Counted from the stretch's first letter, positions 6,970 through 15,084 are shown. The stretch is DNA of 30,801 nt from Bacteroides sp. 43_108 (GCA_001915545.1 MNQS01000109.1:1-30801); one strand, 5' to 3'. Translations and numbers: made by a program. The notes: generated by a model from the letters alone, not told the origin.

Positions 6970-7452
6970 ATGGCAACCAACAAAGAAAGGACATCATCAG
7001 CCGCCATGAGAAAACTCTTGCTGCAAAGCGCCAGTAAGAAAGAGCAGGAAATCCAGCAGATCGGAAGTGTTGCGGAAAGCACCATTCCCCAACCTGCGAT
7101 TGAGCAGCCCATCCATGAAGAGGTGAAAGAATCGGCTCCGGTCACAGAAACCGTCCAAGAACCTCAGCCGGAACAAATGGAAAAGCCGGAATCCAAACCT
7201 TCCGTGCAGTCTTCTCCAAAAACAGAAGAAAGCAAAGTCTGCGGAAAAAAATTCTCGGAATATCTGGAAGAGCGAAAATTAAAGAATACCGAAGTAATCC
7301 GGATATCCAGCGAAACCCACAGAAAGCTGAAGCAGATTGCTATGGCCACGGGATTAGGAATGCACAATATCGCCAACAACATTCTTGAAGACGTATTAAC
7401 CAGCCATAACAAGGAGATTCAAGCGATACTGAAGAAGTATATGAGCATCTGA
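6970..7452 (+). CDS. DUF3408-like ParA partner with ribbon-helix-helix domain
   Basis: One hundred and sixty residues starting 4 bp after parA. The N-terminus (1-30) is basic and helical, residues 30-88 are a Pro/Glu/Ser-rich linker, and residues about 106-145 (TEVIRISSETHRKLKQIAM and the following helix) have the strand-helix-helix pattern of a ribbon-helix-helix DNA-binding fold. This is the layout of the DUF3408 proteins that follow ParA in Bacteroides conjugative elements. It probably acts as the centromere-binding ParB analogue; the family call is from memory and the role is inferred from position. It is followed by a terminator. Confidence 0.75.
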   Translation: MATNKERTSSAAMRKLLLQSASKKEQEIQQIGSVAESTIPQPAIEQPIHEEVKESAPVTETVQEPQPEQMEKPESKPSVQSSPKTEESKVCGKKFSEYLEERKLKNTEVIRISSETHRKLKQIAMATGLGMHNIANNILEDVLTSHNKEIQAILKKYMSI

Positions 7453-7476
7453 TTCTACTTTCGGAAAAATATATAT

Positions 7477-7517
7477 ACGCCTGTTCGACTGCATTTGTCG
7501 GGCAGGCGTTATTTTTG
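7477..7517 (+). terminator. Terminator after the par operon
   Basis: ACGCCTGTTCGAC (7477-7489) pairs with GTCGGGCAGGCGT (7497-7509) with two mismatches, followed by TATTTTT. A good intrinsic terminator that isolates the origin from par transcription. Confidence 0.7.
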
Positions 7518-7549
7518 CACGCCATTTTAGTGAAGGCCGGCATTGAACC

Positions 7550-8032
7550 GGGACACTTTTACACAACTGCGGAAAAATCCCTTTGCCTATTATCCTGGAC
7601 AATATGTTAAAGAATTCAAACTTCTACTTGTTTCCACCTCAAAATTTTTTCCGAAAGTAAGAATACGGTAACAAAATCATTTCTTCGTTTTATTTAGGTT
7701 TTTAGGGATTTAAGTATTTGTGGGACACTTTTACACAACTAATAAGGGAGGTTTTCCGTATAATCAACTATATTATTGCAAGTTAGCACTTACTGGCATC
7801 TTCTCGTAACCGGGACACTTCTGCACAACTAACCGACTATTCGGGACACTTCTGCACAACTGAACAGGAAAGTCGGGATACTTTTACACAACTAGAATCT
7901 GCATTCGGGACACTTTTACACAACTAAATCAGGAATCCGGGACACTTCTGCACAACTAAACCGGCCATTCGGGACACTTTTACACAACTGGGGGATCGGA
8001 AACAGCCGTAGTCGGGACACTTTTACACAACT
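7550..8032. repeat. Replication origin: nine 19-bp iterons
   Basis: The 19-mer GGGACACTTTTACACAACT occurs, with the variant CTTCTGC and one GGGATAC, at 7550, 7722, 7812, 7843, 7875, 7907, 7939, 7971 and 8014 (start positions), all in the same orientation. From 7812 to 7971 the copies are spaced 31-32 bp (three helical turns); the last step is 43 bp and the first two are 172 and 90 bp. Such arrays upstream of a rep gene are initiator binding sites that control both origin firing and copy number. This is the strongest evidence that the element is an autonomous plasmid. Confidence 0.9.
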
Positions 8033-8080
8033 AAATCAAGAAACAGCACGAAAAAAATGCTTTGGAATCTTCATTTATAG

Positions 8081-8101
8081 GGAGTTAGATTCACTATCTC
8101 C
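8081..8101. promoter_or_regulatory. Inverted repeat upstream of the rep promoter
   Basis: GGAGTTAG (8081-8088) and CTATCTCC (8094-8101) pair at 7 of 8 positions around a 5-bp spacer, ending 11 bp before the -7 box. In iteron plasmids, dimers of the initiator often repress rep through such an inverted repeat; here it does not clearly share the iteron sequence, so this is tentative. Confidence 0.35.
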
Positions 8102-8112
8102 GTAAAAAAACG

Positions 8113-8120
8113 TATCTTTG
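8113..8120 (+). promoter_or_regulatory. -7 promoter box of rep
   Basis: TATCTTTG, an exact TAnnTTTG match 26 bp before the rep ATG. Confidence 0.6.
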
Positions 8121-8146
8121 CATCAGTAAACAACAAGTGTCCGCCT

Positions 8147-9277
8147 ATGAAGGAAAGTAATACACAAAAAGAGTTGAGCAGAGTCCCCAGGACTCTCAGC
8201 GAGTCTTCCAACACGAAAGTATTGGAAGTTCTATTTGATGCAGGCGGCACTGTCATGTCTGACATTATCATTTACGTGGCATCTTCACAAATGAAAGATC
8301 TGTTCGGCGACTGCTGGTTCTCCATCAACGATTTTTGTGAGGTCATGGGGTATGAACGAACCAAGTTGCAACGAAAACTGACCGAGAAGCAGCTTGATTT
8401 CCTGTTCAGCAACCAACGTCCGGTATATATCACCGAACAGAACGGCCAAAAGATAGAGCATCCGATAGAGAACACCTTTGAAGCGGCGTTATACCGTTTA
8501 GGGACATCCAACCTCAGTGTAGCATACGCCATGAACGGCAAGACGCAATATAAGTTCATTCAAATACTGGACCGCTTTGAGATAAAGGATAACTTCGGCA
8601 CGAAAAAGCGCACCAAGCGGAATTACAACGTGCATCTGAGCAAAGATCTGATGAATACTTTGCTTACCGAATACAATCTGCTGGAACTGAAAGACTACCG
8701 TAACCTGCCCAACCGCAAAGGCTACCGCAAGTTTTATCTGAACCTGGCGAAAATGATTTACCTGATCAAGTATAAGATTGACCAAGGACAAGCACCTTAT
8801 TTCACCGTTACGGTTGACCAACTTGCCAAGGAATTTGATGTAACGGTAAAGGACAACCATGACCGGAAGAAGAAGGTGACCAGCATCTTAAACGGTATCA
8901 ACAAAAAGCTGGAGAGAACCAAATTCCAATACCAGTACATCAAAGGAAAAGGGGAGAAGTGGCCCTACACCGTACAGTTTTTCTTTGACCAGGAAACATT
9001 GGAATATTTCGACGAAAAGATAAAGGCGATACTGACCTCGCAATATCACGATGCGCTTAAATCATGCTTCTTGTTAAACAAGAAAGGCATTCCCGTGAGC
9101 AGACATTATCAATATAAGGATTTCTTTAAATTGGGAACCGGCGAATATTATCATGAATTTACCGCATGGCTTTATTCTGAAGAGGACAAGGAGATTAAGG
9201 AGAACATCTACCGGGATATCTATATAAAGGTAGTAGGCATTCGTCCAGAAGACCTTGCCGTCAACTTAAATCCCTAA
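8147..9277 (+). CDS. Plasmid replication initiator (Rep_3/RepB-like)
   Basis: A 376-residue initiator expected to bind the iterons just upstream and open the origin. The sequence fits the twin winged-helix initiators: an N-terminal helical domain (about 25-160, with DIIIYVASSQMKDLFG) and a second winged helix (about 195-310, with YFTVTVDQLAKEFDVTV and a basic stretch DNHDRKKKVTSILNGINKKL). The C-terminal 70 residues are charged. It has no relaxase or primase motifs, so theta replication with host enzymes is likely. The start at 8147 follows the promoter by a short leader. The family call rests on the fold pattern plus the iteron context. Confidence 0.85.
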   Translation: MKESNTQKELSRVPRTLSESSNTKVLEVLFDAGGTVMSDIIIYVASSQMKDLFGDCWFSINDFCEVMGYERTKLQRKLTEKQLDFLFSNQRPVYITEQNGQKIEHPIENTFEAALYRLGTSNLSVAYAMNGKTQYKFIQILDRFEIKDNFGTKKRTKRNYNVHLSKDLMNTLLTEYNLLELKDYRNLPNRKGYRKFYLNLAKMIYLIKYKIDQGQAPYFTVTVDQLAKEFDVTVKDNHDRKKKVTSILNGINKKLERTKFQYQYIKGKGEKWPYTVQFFFDQETLEYFDEKIKAILTSQYHDALKSCFLLNKKGIPVSRHYQYKDFFKLGTGEYYHEFTAWLYSEEDKEIKENIYRDIYIKVVGIRPEDLAVNLNP

Positions 9278-9303
9278 AAGTTGGAACAAAAACCATAAAA
9301 TAG

Positions 9304-9311
9304 TATCTTTG
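9304..9311 (+). promoter_or_regulatory. -7 promoter box before the Crp-like gene
   Basis: TATCTTTG with a TTGG at 9281-9284, 19 bp upstream, fits the Bacteroidetes -33/-7 layout. It gives a leader of about 200 nt before the ATG at 9522. Confidence 0.6.
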
Positions 9312-9398
9312 CAGCGGATTGTCAGAAAATTGGCAGCCCGCTTTTTACATACGTCCGTCTGTCTAACAAAAGAGTGGCATCTATCGTTAAGGAATTAA

Positions 9399-9497
9399 CA
9401 ACAACAGGCGCATGCCTGTACCAGTATGAAACTGGTACGGGGCGTGCCTTTGTTGTTGGAACGCCACGTCCATGTTAGAGGGTACGTTTCCGTACCC
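9399..9497 (+). promoter_or_regulatory. Structured leader of the Crp-like gene
   Basis: A long imperfect hairpin spans 9399-9458: CAACAACA...TGTTGTTG at the base, GGC/GCC-rich middle pairing with bulges, and a perfect 8-bp top stem GTACCAGT/ACTGGTAC around the loop ATGAA (9426-9430). A second hairpin, GGGTACG-TTTC-CGTACCC, lies at 9480-9497. Neither is followed by a good T-run, so these look like a regulatory leader or a single-strand structure such as a primase entry or conversion site rather than a terminator. Confidence 0.5.
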
Positions 9498-9521
9498 TTA
9501 TATAAACATAAAACAAATTCA

Positions 9522-10115
9522 ATGGTTCAAACAATTGCCACCCTGATAGATGAGACGCTCATGGTAATGGGCGCCCATCTTCACGTGCGGATGACAGACG
9601 AAGAAAAGGCGTATCTTGATGCTCATTTCGAGCTTATCCATATCAAAAAGGGAGAACACCTCGTCACCAGGGGCGAGGAAGTATGCTACCTCTATTATCT
9701 GGAATCCGGCATCGTCCGGTTATGGTTTCCGGACAAAGAGAATAGAGAGATTTCAGCACGGTTTATCCAAGCCAAAGAGTTCATCAATTTTTTCCTTTCA
9801 CATGAAGAACACCATGCCCACTACAATATCAAGGCATTGGAGCCATGCAAGATCTGGAGATTGCCCAAAAAAGATCTTCATCAGCTATATGAGTTATCCA
9901 TCAATTTCAACAAGCTGGCCAGAATACATTTGGTAAGATCCATCAACCGCAAAATAATAAGGGAAGAGGAGTTTTACACACTGGATGCCGAAGCGCGTTA
10001 CAAAGCGCTTTTGGCCAATGAAAAATGGCTGTTAGGTTCAATACCCTTAAAAGACATAGCAAGTTATATCGGCATCACGCCACAAGCATTGAGCAACATC
10101 CGAAAGCGCATATAA
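9522..10115 (+). CDS. Crp/Fnr-family transcriptional regulator
   Basis: A 197-residue regulator. The N-terminal part (about 20-130) has the cyclic-nucleotide-binding-type beta roll, with HIKKGEHLVTRGEEVCYLYYLESGI and the following strands; the end holds a compact HTH (IPLKDIASYIGITPQALSNI). The usual Arg/Ser ligand residues of cAMP-binding members are not obvious, so it may respond to something else or to nothing. It lies between rep and the transfer operon, where it could set the level of either. The start at 9522 (MVQTIATLID) was chosen because the frame stays open upstream to an ATG in the loop of the leader hairpin (9426), but those 32 residues look unstructured. Confidence 0.85.
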   Translation: MVQTIATLIDETLMVMGAHLHVRMTDEEKAYLDAHFELIHIKKGEHLVTRGEEVCYLYYLESGIVRLWFPDKENREISARFIQAKEFINFFLSHEEHHAHYNIKALEPCKIWRLPKKDLHQLYELSINFNKLARIHLVRSINRKIIREEEFYTLDAEARYKALLANEKWLLGSIPLKDIASYIGITPQALSNIRKRI

Positions 10116-10127
10116 ACCAAACCCTAT

Positions 10128-10175
10128 AAGCCGGGCAGGACAGTTTTACACAACTAATCCTATCCGGCTTTTTTC
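10128..10175 (+). terminator. Terminator with an iteron-like sequence in its loop
   Basis: AAGCCGGGCAGGA (10128-10140) pairs with TCCTATCCGGCTT (10158-10170) at 11 of 13 positions, followed by TTTTCT. The loop contains a near copy of the origin iteron (10137-10155, 17 of 19 matches). Confidence 0.65.
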
Positions 10176-10270
10176 TGTAGAATTATTCCACACCTGCCGG
10201 TTTACGGCACATGTATTTTTTAATGCACATTAAATAAACACGAAAGGCCCTTTAAAAGCCCTTCATAAAA

Positions 10271-10301
10271 TTTGTCCTCCCGTATATAATCTATATGTTT
10301 G
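10271..10301 (+). promoter_or_regulatory. Promoter of the transfer operon
   Basis: TTTG at 10271-10274 and TATGTTTG at 10294-10301 with 19 bp between them is the best Bacteroidetes -33/-7 promoter in the window. Transcription would start near 10308, about 117 nt before traO. The flanking 10176-10424 stretch holds no gene. Confidence 0.65.
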
Positions 10302-10424
10302 GAGCGAAAACAACGCGATAAGCACCTTGATTCGGTTCTGCCGACAGGAATCCGCGTAAATTGGAAACACCGTATGAGACAAATAGAAAAATATATAACA
10401 TTAATAACCTAAAGAGTAATTCCC

Positions 10425-11003
10425 ATGGAACACATCAGACTGACTGCTATCAGCCTTAGCCTGCTGTTATGCACCGTAAGCGCTTTTGCGCAACGCCATT
10501 ATGAGAACATCCCGGCACTTGAATTGAACTACGGCACTAACCTGTTCGGCAATGCAGGCAACTATTACAACCTGTCCTTTTCCAGATACATCAACCGGAC
10601 AAGCTATTGGAAAGCCGGGTTTAGCTATTTTGAGAAACCTTACGAATACACAGCCAACCTACCGCAAGTCTCTACCTTGAACCCGGAAGAAACGATTCCC
10701 GAAACGATACATGACAAGGGTAAGGACTTTTTTGTGGACGGCGGTTATTACAGAACCCTGGCCTGCAACCTGAAATCCGTTTACTGGGGCATCGGCCTGG
10801 GAGGATTCATCGGTACAGAATACGTCCGCCACCCCGATAAGGAATACAACTTCATCATCGGCCCGAAACTGGAAACGGAACTGGAAGTATTCATCCTGCC
10901 CCGAACGGCATTGCTTGCCCGCATACAACAACATTGGAATCCCCTATCCATTGACAAGTGGAACACTGTCTGGAACGTAGGAATAAAGATACTGCTCTAC
11001 TAA
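10425..11003 (+). CDS. traO: TraO-like outer-membrane conjugation protein
   Basis: One hundred and ninety-two residues with a clear signal peptide (MEHIRLTAISLSLLLCTVSAFAQ, cleavage after AFA) and then alternating short beta strands rich in Tyr, Phe and Gly (ALELNYGTNLFGNAGNYYNL), ending in a C-terminal aromatic (GIKILLY). That is a small outer-membrane beta barrel, and it fits the TraO family of Bacteroides conjugative elements. In CTnDOT-type elements traO comes at the end of the operon; here it comes first. It opens a long co-directional gene cluster. Confidence 0.8.
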   Translation: MEHIRLTAISLSLLLCTVSAFAQRHYENIPALELNYGTNLFGNAGNYYNLSFSRYINRTSYWKAGFSYFEKPYEYTANLPQVSTLNPEETIPETIHDKGKDFFVDGGYYRTLACNLKSVYWGIGLGGFIGTEYVRHPDKEYNFIIGPKLETELEVFILPRTALLARIQQHWNPLSIDKWNTVWNVGIKILLY

Positions 11004-11021
11004 CCGACAAATCATATCACC

Positions 11022-11234
11022 ATGCTTATTATCATATTGTTAGCCGATACAAATGTATCCGGCCTGATCTCCTTATACCGTGAAATAGGCGCCATGCTGA
11101 TAGGGGTAGGCTTTCTATGTGCCGGACTAGCGGTACTTAAAAAGCTGATAAGCAACCACGAGCGCACCAAAGAGGCCATCATCACCTATATCACGGCATT
11201 GGTCACTTGGCTCATTATCTGGCAACTCTTATGA
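11022..11234 (+). CDS. Small two-helix membrane protein, possible VirB2-like
   Basis: Seventy residues with two membrane helices (about 22-42 and 53-69) separated by a short charged loop KLISNHERTKE. The spacing of the helices, the Gly before the first loop and the conserved position of Lys resemble the mature form of TraE (DUF4134) pilin-like proteins, two more of which are encoded at 11594 and 14858. It has no signal peptide. Role inferred: transfer apparatus, inner membrane. Its stop overlaps the next start (ATGA). Confidence 0.65.
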   Translation: MLIIILLADTNVSGLISLYREIGAMLIGVGFLCAGLAVLKKLISNHERTKEAIITYITALVTWLIIWQLL

Positions 11235-11575
11235 ACGTAGTGGATTTGATACTGGTTGCCATACTCGCCTGTGTCACGCTTCACTTTTACTTTCGGAAAA
11301 AGAAGAAAGCACTTTCTTCCGGAAAGGAGAAAGAGAAGCCGATAAGGGAGGCGGTGCGCAAGGAAGGGCAGGAGAGAGCCTGTCCGGTCATCTGCGTGGT
11401 ATTTCAGCCTGAGCTGGAAGAAGAGGAATTGGCTGCCGAGATAGCCGATATGTACCTGCATGGAAGAGCCTACTACTACTCAGGCAAACCACTGCCGGAA
11501 CAGCCGAAAGAAGAGCCCATATCCATCAAGTATAAGGATGTGCAATGGGAGAGACTGAAAACGATTCATGTTTAA
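11231..11575 (+). CDS. Single-span membrane protein of the transfer operon
   Basis: One hundred and fourteen residues from the overlapping ATG at 11231 (MNVVDLILVA). Residues 4-21 form a membrane anchor, followed by a run of Lys/Arg (FRKKKKALSSGKEKEK), which places the rest in the cytoplasm, and a soluble domain with ELEEEELAAEIADMYLHGRA and an acidic-aromatic end. I do not recognise the family with confidence; short cytoplasmic proteins of this kind occur ahead of traE in Bacteroides conjugative elements. The 14-mer TACTTTCGGAAAAA lies inside this gene. Confidence 0.7.
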   Translation: MNVVDLILVAILACVTLHFYFRKKKKALSSGKEKEKPIREAVRKEGQERACPVICVVFQPELEEEELAAEIADMYLHGRAYYYSGKPLPEQPKEEPISIKYKDVQWERLKTIHV

Positions 11576-11593
11576 TTAAAAAATAGGAACAAA

Positions 11594-11938
11594 ATGAAAG
11601 CAATCGAAAATGTAAGAGAAAAAGCGAACCAAGTCATTAACCGCTATGGAAAGGTTATCTTCACCTTTCTCATATTCTTCACGCTGTTGGGAACGGCACA
11701 AGTGGCGGAGGCACAAAGCGGCCTGAAGATTAACAGCCTATCCGAAGTGACAGACAAAGCCAAAGAGGGTGCGGACACCATTCTGGACGTAGCCAAATAC
11801 ATTTTGGCGGCGGTACTCGGCATCGCCCTGGTCTTTGTCATCTATTCGCTTGCCACGAACAATCCCCATGCCAAGGAATACCTGCTCGGCTGGATCATCG
11901 CCGTGGTAGTCATCATGGTGGCCTTCCTGATTATCTAA
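11594..11938 (+). CDS. traE: TraE (DUF4134), VirB2-like pilin
   Basis: One hundred and fourteen residues: a signal-like N-terminus (VIFTFLIFFTLLGTAQVAEA, cleavage near residue 41) and two mature membrane helices (about 66-85 and 95-113) around the loop TNNPHAKE. This is the TraE/DUF4134 layout, thought to be the VirB2-like pilus or channel subunit of Bacteroidetes type IV secretion. Its position just before traF and traG is as in CTnDOT. The second half is clearly similar to the 14858 gene (see findings). Confidence 0.85.
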   Translation: MKAIENVREKANQVINRYGKVIFTFLIFFTLLGTAQVAEAQSGLKINSLSEVTDKAKEGADTILDVAKYILAAVLGIALVFVIYSLATNNPHAKEYLLGWIIAVVVIMVAFLII

Positions 11939-11950
11939 AAACGAAGAGCC

Positions 11951-12262
11951 ATGAGAACCATGCGTAAAATCAACAAGCCGATCAAGTTCTTCGGTCTGTC
12001 ATCGGGACAGTTCGCCATCTTCATGCTGCTGACGGCCATCATCATCATCGTGAGCATATTTAAGCAGCTGCACCCGATACTCATCATCGGAATCATTTCC
12101 GCCATTCTGTTTCTATCCGGTCTGCTGTTCCAAACCTTGAAAAAGGAACACAAGGCCGGTAACCCGGACTACCTGACCGGCCTCCGGATCAAGAACGCCA
12201 CCCCCCGGCAGATAACGGACAAACGGCAGATTTTCAAATTCATCCTAAAACAGCAACCATGA
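11951..12262 (+). CDS. traF: TraF (DUF4133), VirB3-like
   Basis: One hundred and three residues with two membrane helices (about 20-36 and 41-58) in the N-terminal half and a basic cytoplasmic tail. FGLSSGQFAIFML matches the N-terminal pattern of DUF4133/TraF proteins, the VirB3 equivalents that join VirB4. It overlaps the traG start by 4 bp (ATGA), so the two are translationally coupled; VirB3 and VirB4 act as one unit. Confidence 0.85.
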   Translation: MRTMRKINKPIKFFGLSSGQFAIFMLLTAIIIIVSIFKQLHPILIIGIISAILFLSGLLFQTLKKEHKAGNPDYLTGLRIKNATPRQITDKRQIFKFILKQQP

Positions 12263-14865
12263 TAGGAATCATCATACTCATATCACTGCTAATCTGTGCG
12301 CTGTGCCTGCTGATTGCTCTGCTGTATATCCGGCAGACAGAGATAGAGGTGAAGGACAAATCCGTGGATCTGGAAAGTGTCTTGCCTATCCAGACCATCA
12401 CGGAGAACGCCGTCATCAACGGGAACGGTGACATCACCGTCGGCTACCGGCTGCTTCTGCCCGAAGTGTTCACCTTGTCGGAAAGCGAGGCGCAATACAT
12501 CCACGAGCGGTTGGAGGCTCTTTTGAAGATGCTTCCGGCAGGCACGGTCATCCATCAGCAGAATTTCTACTATACGGGGCGATACCATCATGCAGAATAC
12601 TCTTCCAATGCCCTGATAGCGGAGAACAACCGTCATTTCAACGGCAAGGAGATACTGAACAGCTACACCAACCTGTATGTGACGTTCACGAACGGCAGCC
12701 GAAACGGTAAGATACGCAAAAGCGCATCGGGCACCTCGCTGATGCGAAAGCTGCACTACCCGTTCAAGCAACCTTATAAGGAATATCAGCAACGGCTGAC
12801 AGAAATGGAAGCCTTTCTGATGAACTTTGAGAACGGTTTGTCGTCCATCCAGCAGTTTGAGATACGCAAGATGGATGATACGGAACTGAACAACGCCATC
12901 TACGACTACGTCAACCTCTCTTACGAGACACCGGAAAACGATGCCACGCAGAAGAGCGTCAACCCTATGGCCGTCAGTGAAAGCGGAAGCATGAAAATAG
13001 GGCAGCAGCACGTTTCCATCCTTTCGCTGACCAACGAAGGCGAGCATCTTCAGGAACTGGCCGTGCCGCACACCGGCAAGTCGAAGGCATACGGGGGAAA
13101 CATAGAGATACCGGACAGCATACGGAGCAAATGCTCGATGCTGTACCCCGTAGGACTTGGCCTGCCGTTCAACCACATCGTAAACATCGTGATAGAGATA
13201 ACCGATCCAGATGCCACCGTAACGGCCATCGGTGCGGAGAAAGACGCGCTGAACTACATCACCAACTTCTACCCTCCGGCGGCAGAGAAGCAACGCGAGC
13301 AGGCAGCCTTCTGCGATGAGATTACCCAGTTCGACTACCAGACCGCCTATACCGCCTTCAATGTCGTGCTGAACGATACAGACCGCACCTCGCTCATGCG
13401 GAAAACCGCACTGGTACAGCAAGGCTTCAGCTTTATGAACCAAAGTTCGTGCTATGTGGAGAACGCCGAGCTGTGCAACCTGTTCTTCTGCAACATACCC
13501 GGCAATGCCAGAGCCAATTACCGGGGCTTCGTCAACACGACCAAGCAGGCCATCTGCTATCTGCAAAAAGAGGGGATGTACCTTTCGGACGAGAAAGGGC
13601 ATATCTACCATGACCGTTTCGGTACTCCCGCCAAGATAAACCTCTGGGATTATCCGGCGCTGAACAACAAGAACCGCATCGTTATCGGCCCGTCCGGTTC
13701 CGGTAAGTCTTTCTGGCTGAACAATTACATCCTGCAAAGCTATGAGCTGGGCCGGGATATGATGATCATCGACATCGGCGGCTCTTACCGCTCGATGATA
13801 GCCTTGAACCGGGGCAAATACTTCGACTCTACCGAGCAGAAGAAATTTGCGTTCAACCCCTTCTTGTGTGACCGTGACAAGAACGGCAAATACCTGTACA
13901 TCGACACCACGGATGCCGAGTCCGCCGATGACCAGATAAAAACCATCGTCGCCATTATCAGCTACATTTGGAAGGTACGTGAACCCATGCTGCCTGCCGA
14001 GAACGCCATTCTCAGGAAATCCGTCATCGGATTTTATGACTATGTGAACAACTCTTCAATAGGAGAGAAGCATGAGCGTATCTTCCCGACGCTGATAACT
14101 TACCGGGCTTATCTGAAGGAAGTGTTCAGCAAACGGATGACCGAGTTTGAGAAACAGAAATTCGAGATAGAGGAGCTGTTGCTTTTGCTGGAACCCTATA
14201 CAGACGGAGAGCTGTCATTCCTGCTGAACGCCACCGAGAACGTGGATATCGTGCATGACCGGCTGATAGCCTTCGATATGGAAGATGCCTCTAAGAAAGA
14301 GTACTTTCCGCTCGTTGCCATCATCACCCTGCAAATGATCGTGGATAAAATCAAGAAACGCCAGGGATTTGCCAAAGAACTGATCATCGACGAAGCGCTC
14401 GACTTCCTGCAAGACGAGAAATTCGGAGACTTCATCGCCTACCTGTACCGTACCTTCCGTAAAAAGGAGGGAAGCATCACGCTGGCCGCACAGAACATCC
14501 TGTTTTTGAAAAACATGCCGTCCAGTATCAAGGACTCCATCATCATCAACTGCGCGACCAAGATTATCCTCGACCATTCGGAACACCGGCAGAACCTGCC
14601 GGAAGTGAAAGCCGTGCTTTCCATCACGGACGAAGAGGCCTATATGATCGAGTCGTTGCAACGCACGGAACGCTGGAGAGAGTTTTTCATCAAGATGTCG
14701 AACGATGCCTTCATCTTCCGCAACGAAGTGTCCGACTTCGCCGCCGTAGCCTTCGATTCGCGCCAGGCGACGGTAGTACGGCTGAAGCAGTTGTTCAACG
14801 AAAGCGGCTCGACCTATACGGCCATCAACCGCTATCTGGAGGAAAGGAGGAAAAAGTATGGATGA
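12259..14865 (+). CDS. traG: TraG, VirB4-like conjugation ATPase
   Basis: An 868-residue ATPase that powers assembly and DNA export of the type IV secretion channel. There is an N-terminal membrane helix (2-24), a VirB4 N-domain, Walker A GPSGSGKS at 478-485 region (13687-13710) and Walker B ELIIDEALDF at about 707-716 with catalytic Glu. YRTFRKKEGSITLAAQN and DSIIINCATKIILDHS are typical of the VirB4 C-terminal part. Length is normal for Bacteroidetes TraG. It overlaps the next gene by 8 bp. It is intact, so the transfer system appears functional. Confidence 0.92.
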   Translation: MIGIIILISLLICALCLLIALLYIRQTEIEVKDKSVDLESVLPIQTITENAVINGNGDITVGYRLLLPEVFTLSESEAQYIHERLEALLKMLPAGTVIHQQNFYYTGRYHHAEYSSNALIAENNRHFNGKEILNSYTNLYVTFTNGSRNGKIRKSASGTSLMRKLHYPFKQPYKEYQQRLTEMEAFLMNFENGLSSIQQFEIRKMDDTELNNAIYDYVNLSYETPENDATQKSVNPMAVSESGSMKIGQQHVSILSLTNEGEHLQELAVPHTGKSKAYGGNIEIPDSIRSKCSMLYPVGLGLPFNHIVNIVIEITDPDATVTAIGAEKDALNYITNFYPPAAEKQREQAAFCDEITQFDYQTAYTAFNVVLNDTDRTSLMRKTALVQQGFSFMNQSSCYVENAELCNLFFCNIPGNARANYRGFVNTTKQAICYLQKEGMYLSDEKGHIYHDRFGTPAKINLWDYPALNNKNRIVIGPSGSGKSFWLNNYILQSYELGRDMMIIDIGGSYRSMIALNRGKYFDSTEQKKFAFNPFLCDRDKNGKYLYIDTTDAESADDQIKTIVAIISYIWKVREPMLPAENAILRKSVIGFYDYVNNSSIGEKHERIFPTLITYRAYLKEVFSKRMTEFEKQKFEIEELLLLLEPYTDGELSFLLNATENVDIVHDRLIAFDMEDASKKEYFPLVAIITLQMIVDKIKKRQGFAKELIIDEALDFLQDEKFGDFIAYLYRTFRKKEGSITLAAQNILFLKNMPSSIKDSIIINCATKIILDHSEHRQNLPEVKAVLSITDEEAYMIESLQRTERWREFFIKMSNDAFIFRNEVSDFAAVAFDSRQATVVRLKQLFNESGSTYTAINRYLEERRKKYG

Positions 14866-15079
14866 CGCCACCCAAGGGCTGACCGCCCTTCTAAGCTGGT
14901 CAACCGACTTCAACGGCAGTGCATACAATCTTGCCGGAAGCATTGCCGCCGCACTTTTGGGCGTTGCGCTCATTTTCGTGGTATGGGCACTCGCCACGAA
15001 AAAGGAAAATGCCAAGAGCTATCTGACAGCCTGGCTGGTATGTGCCATATTCACCTTATTATTCATCACCAACAAATAA
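14858..15079 (+). CDS. Second TraE-like two-helix membrane peptide
   Basis: Seventy-three residues without a signal peptide, two membrane helices (about 26-46 and 54-70). The stretch IAAALLGVALIFVVWALATK aligns closely with ILAAVLGIALVFVIYSLATN of TraE, and the following NAKSYL/HAKEYL and Trp residue also match, so this is a paralogue of the mature part of TraE. It starts inside the end of traG and is preceded by a strong GGAAAGGAGG, an unusually good ribosome binding site for this phylum. It may be an alternative or minor pilin. Confidence 0.75.
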   Translation: MDDATQGLTALLSWSTDFNGSAYNLAGSIAAALLGVALIFVVWALATKKENAKSYLTAWLVCAIFTLLFITNK

Positions 15080-15084
15080 CCGTC

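Noticed and set aside
7550..8032. Repeat array that could be read as CRISPR-like
   Set aside because: Repeats are 19 bp with 12-13 bp between them, variants occur, there are no cas genes, and a Rep gene follows directly, so these are iterons.
9426..9521. Longer start for the Crp-like gene in the loop of the hairpin
   Set aside because: The 32 extra residues do not look like part of the cNMP domain. The start at 9522 fits the family better, though the longer form was not excluded.
9970..9985. TTTTACACACT inside the Crp-like gene as a further iteron
   Set aside because: Only about nine bases match and the GGGACA half is missing.
12289..13737. A 482-codon open frame antisense to traG
   Set aside because: It is a mirror of the strongly coding VirB4 gene on the other strand, has no domain, no promoter box and a composition explained by the sense codons.
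14215..15015. A 266-codon antisense open frame
   Set aside because: Same reason: shadow of the end of traG and the following small gene, with low-complexity sequence and no start signals.
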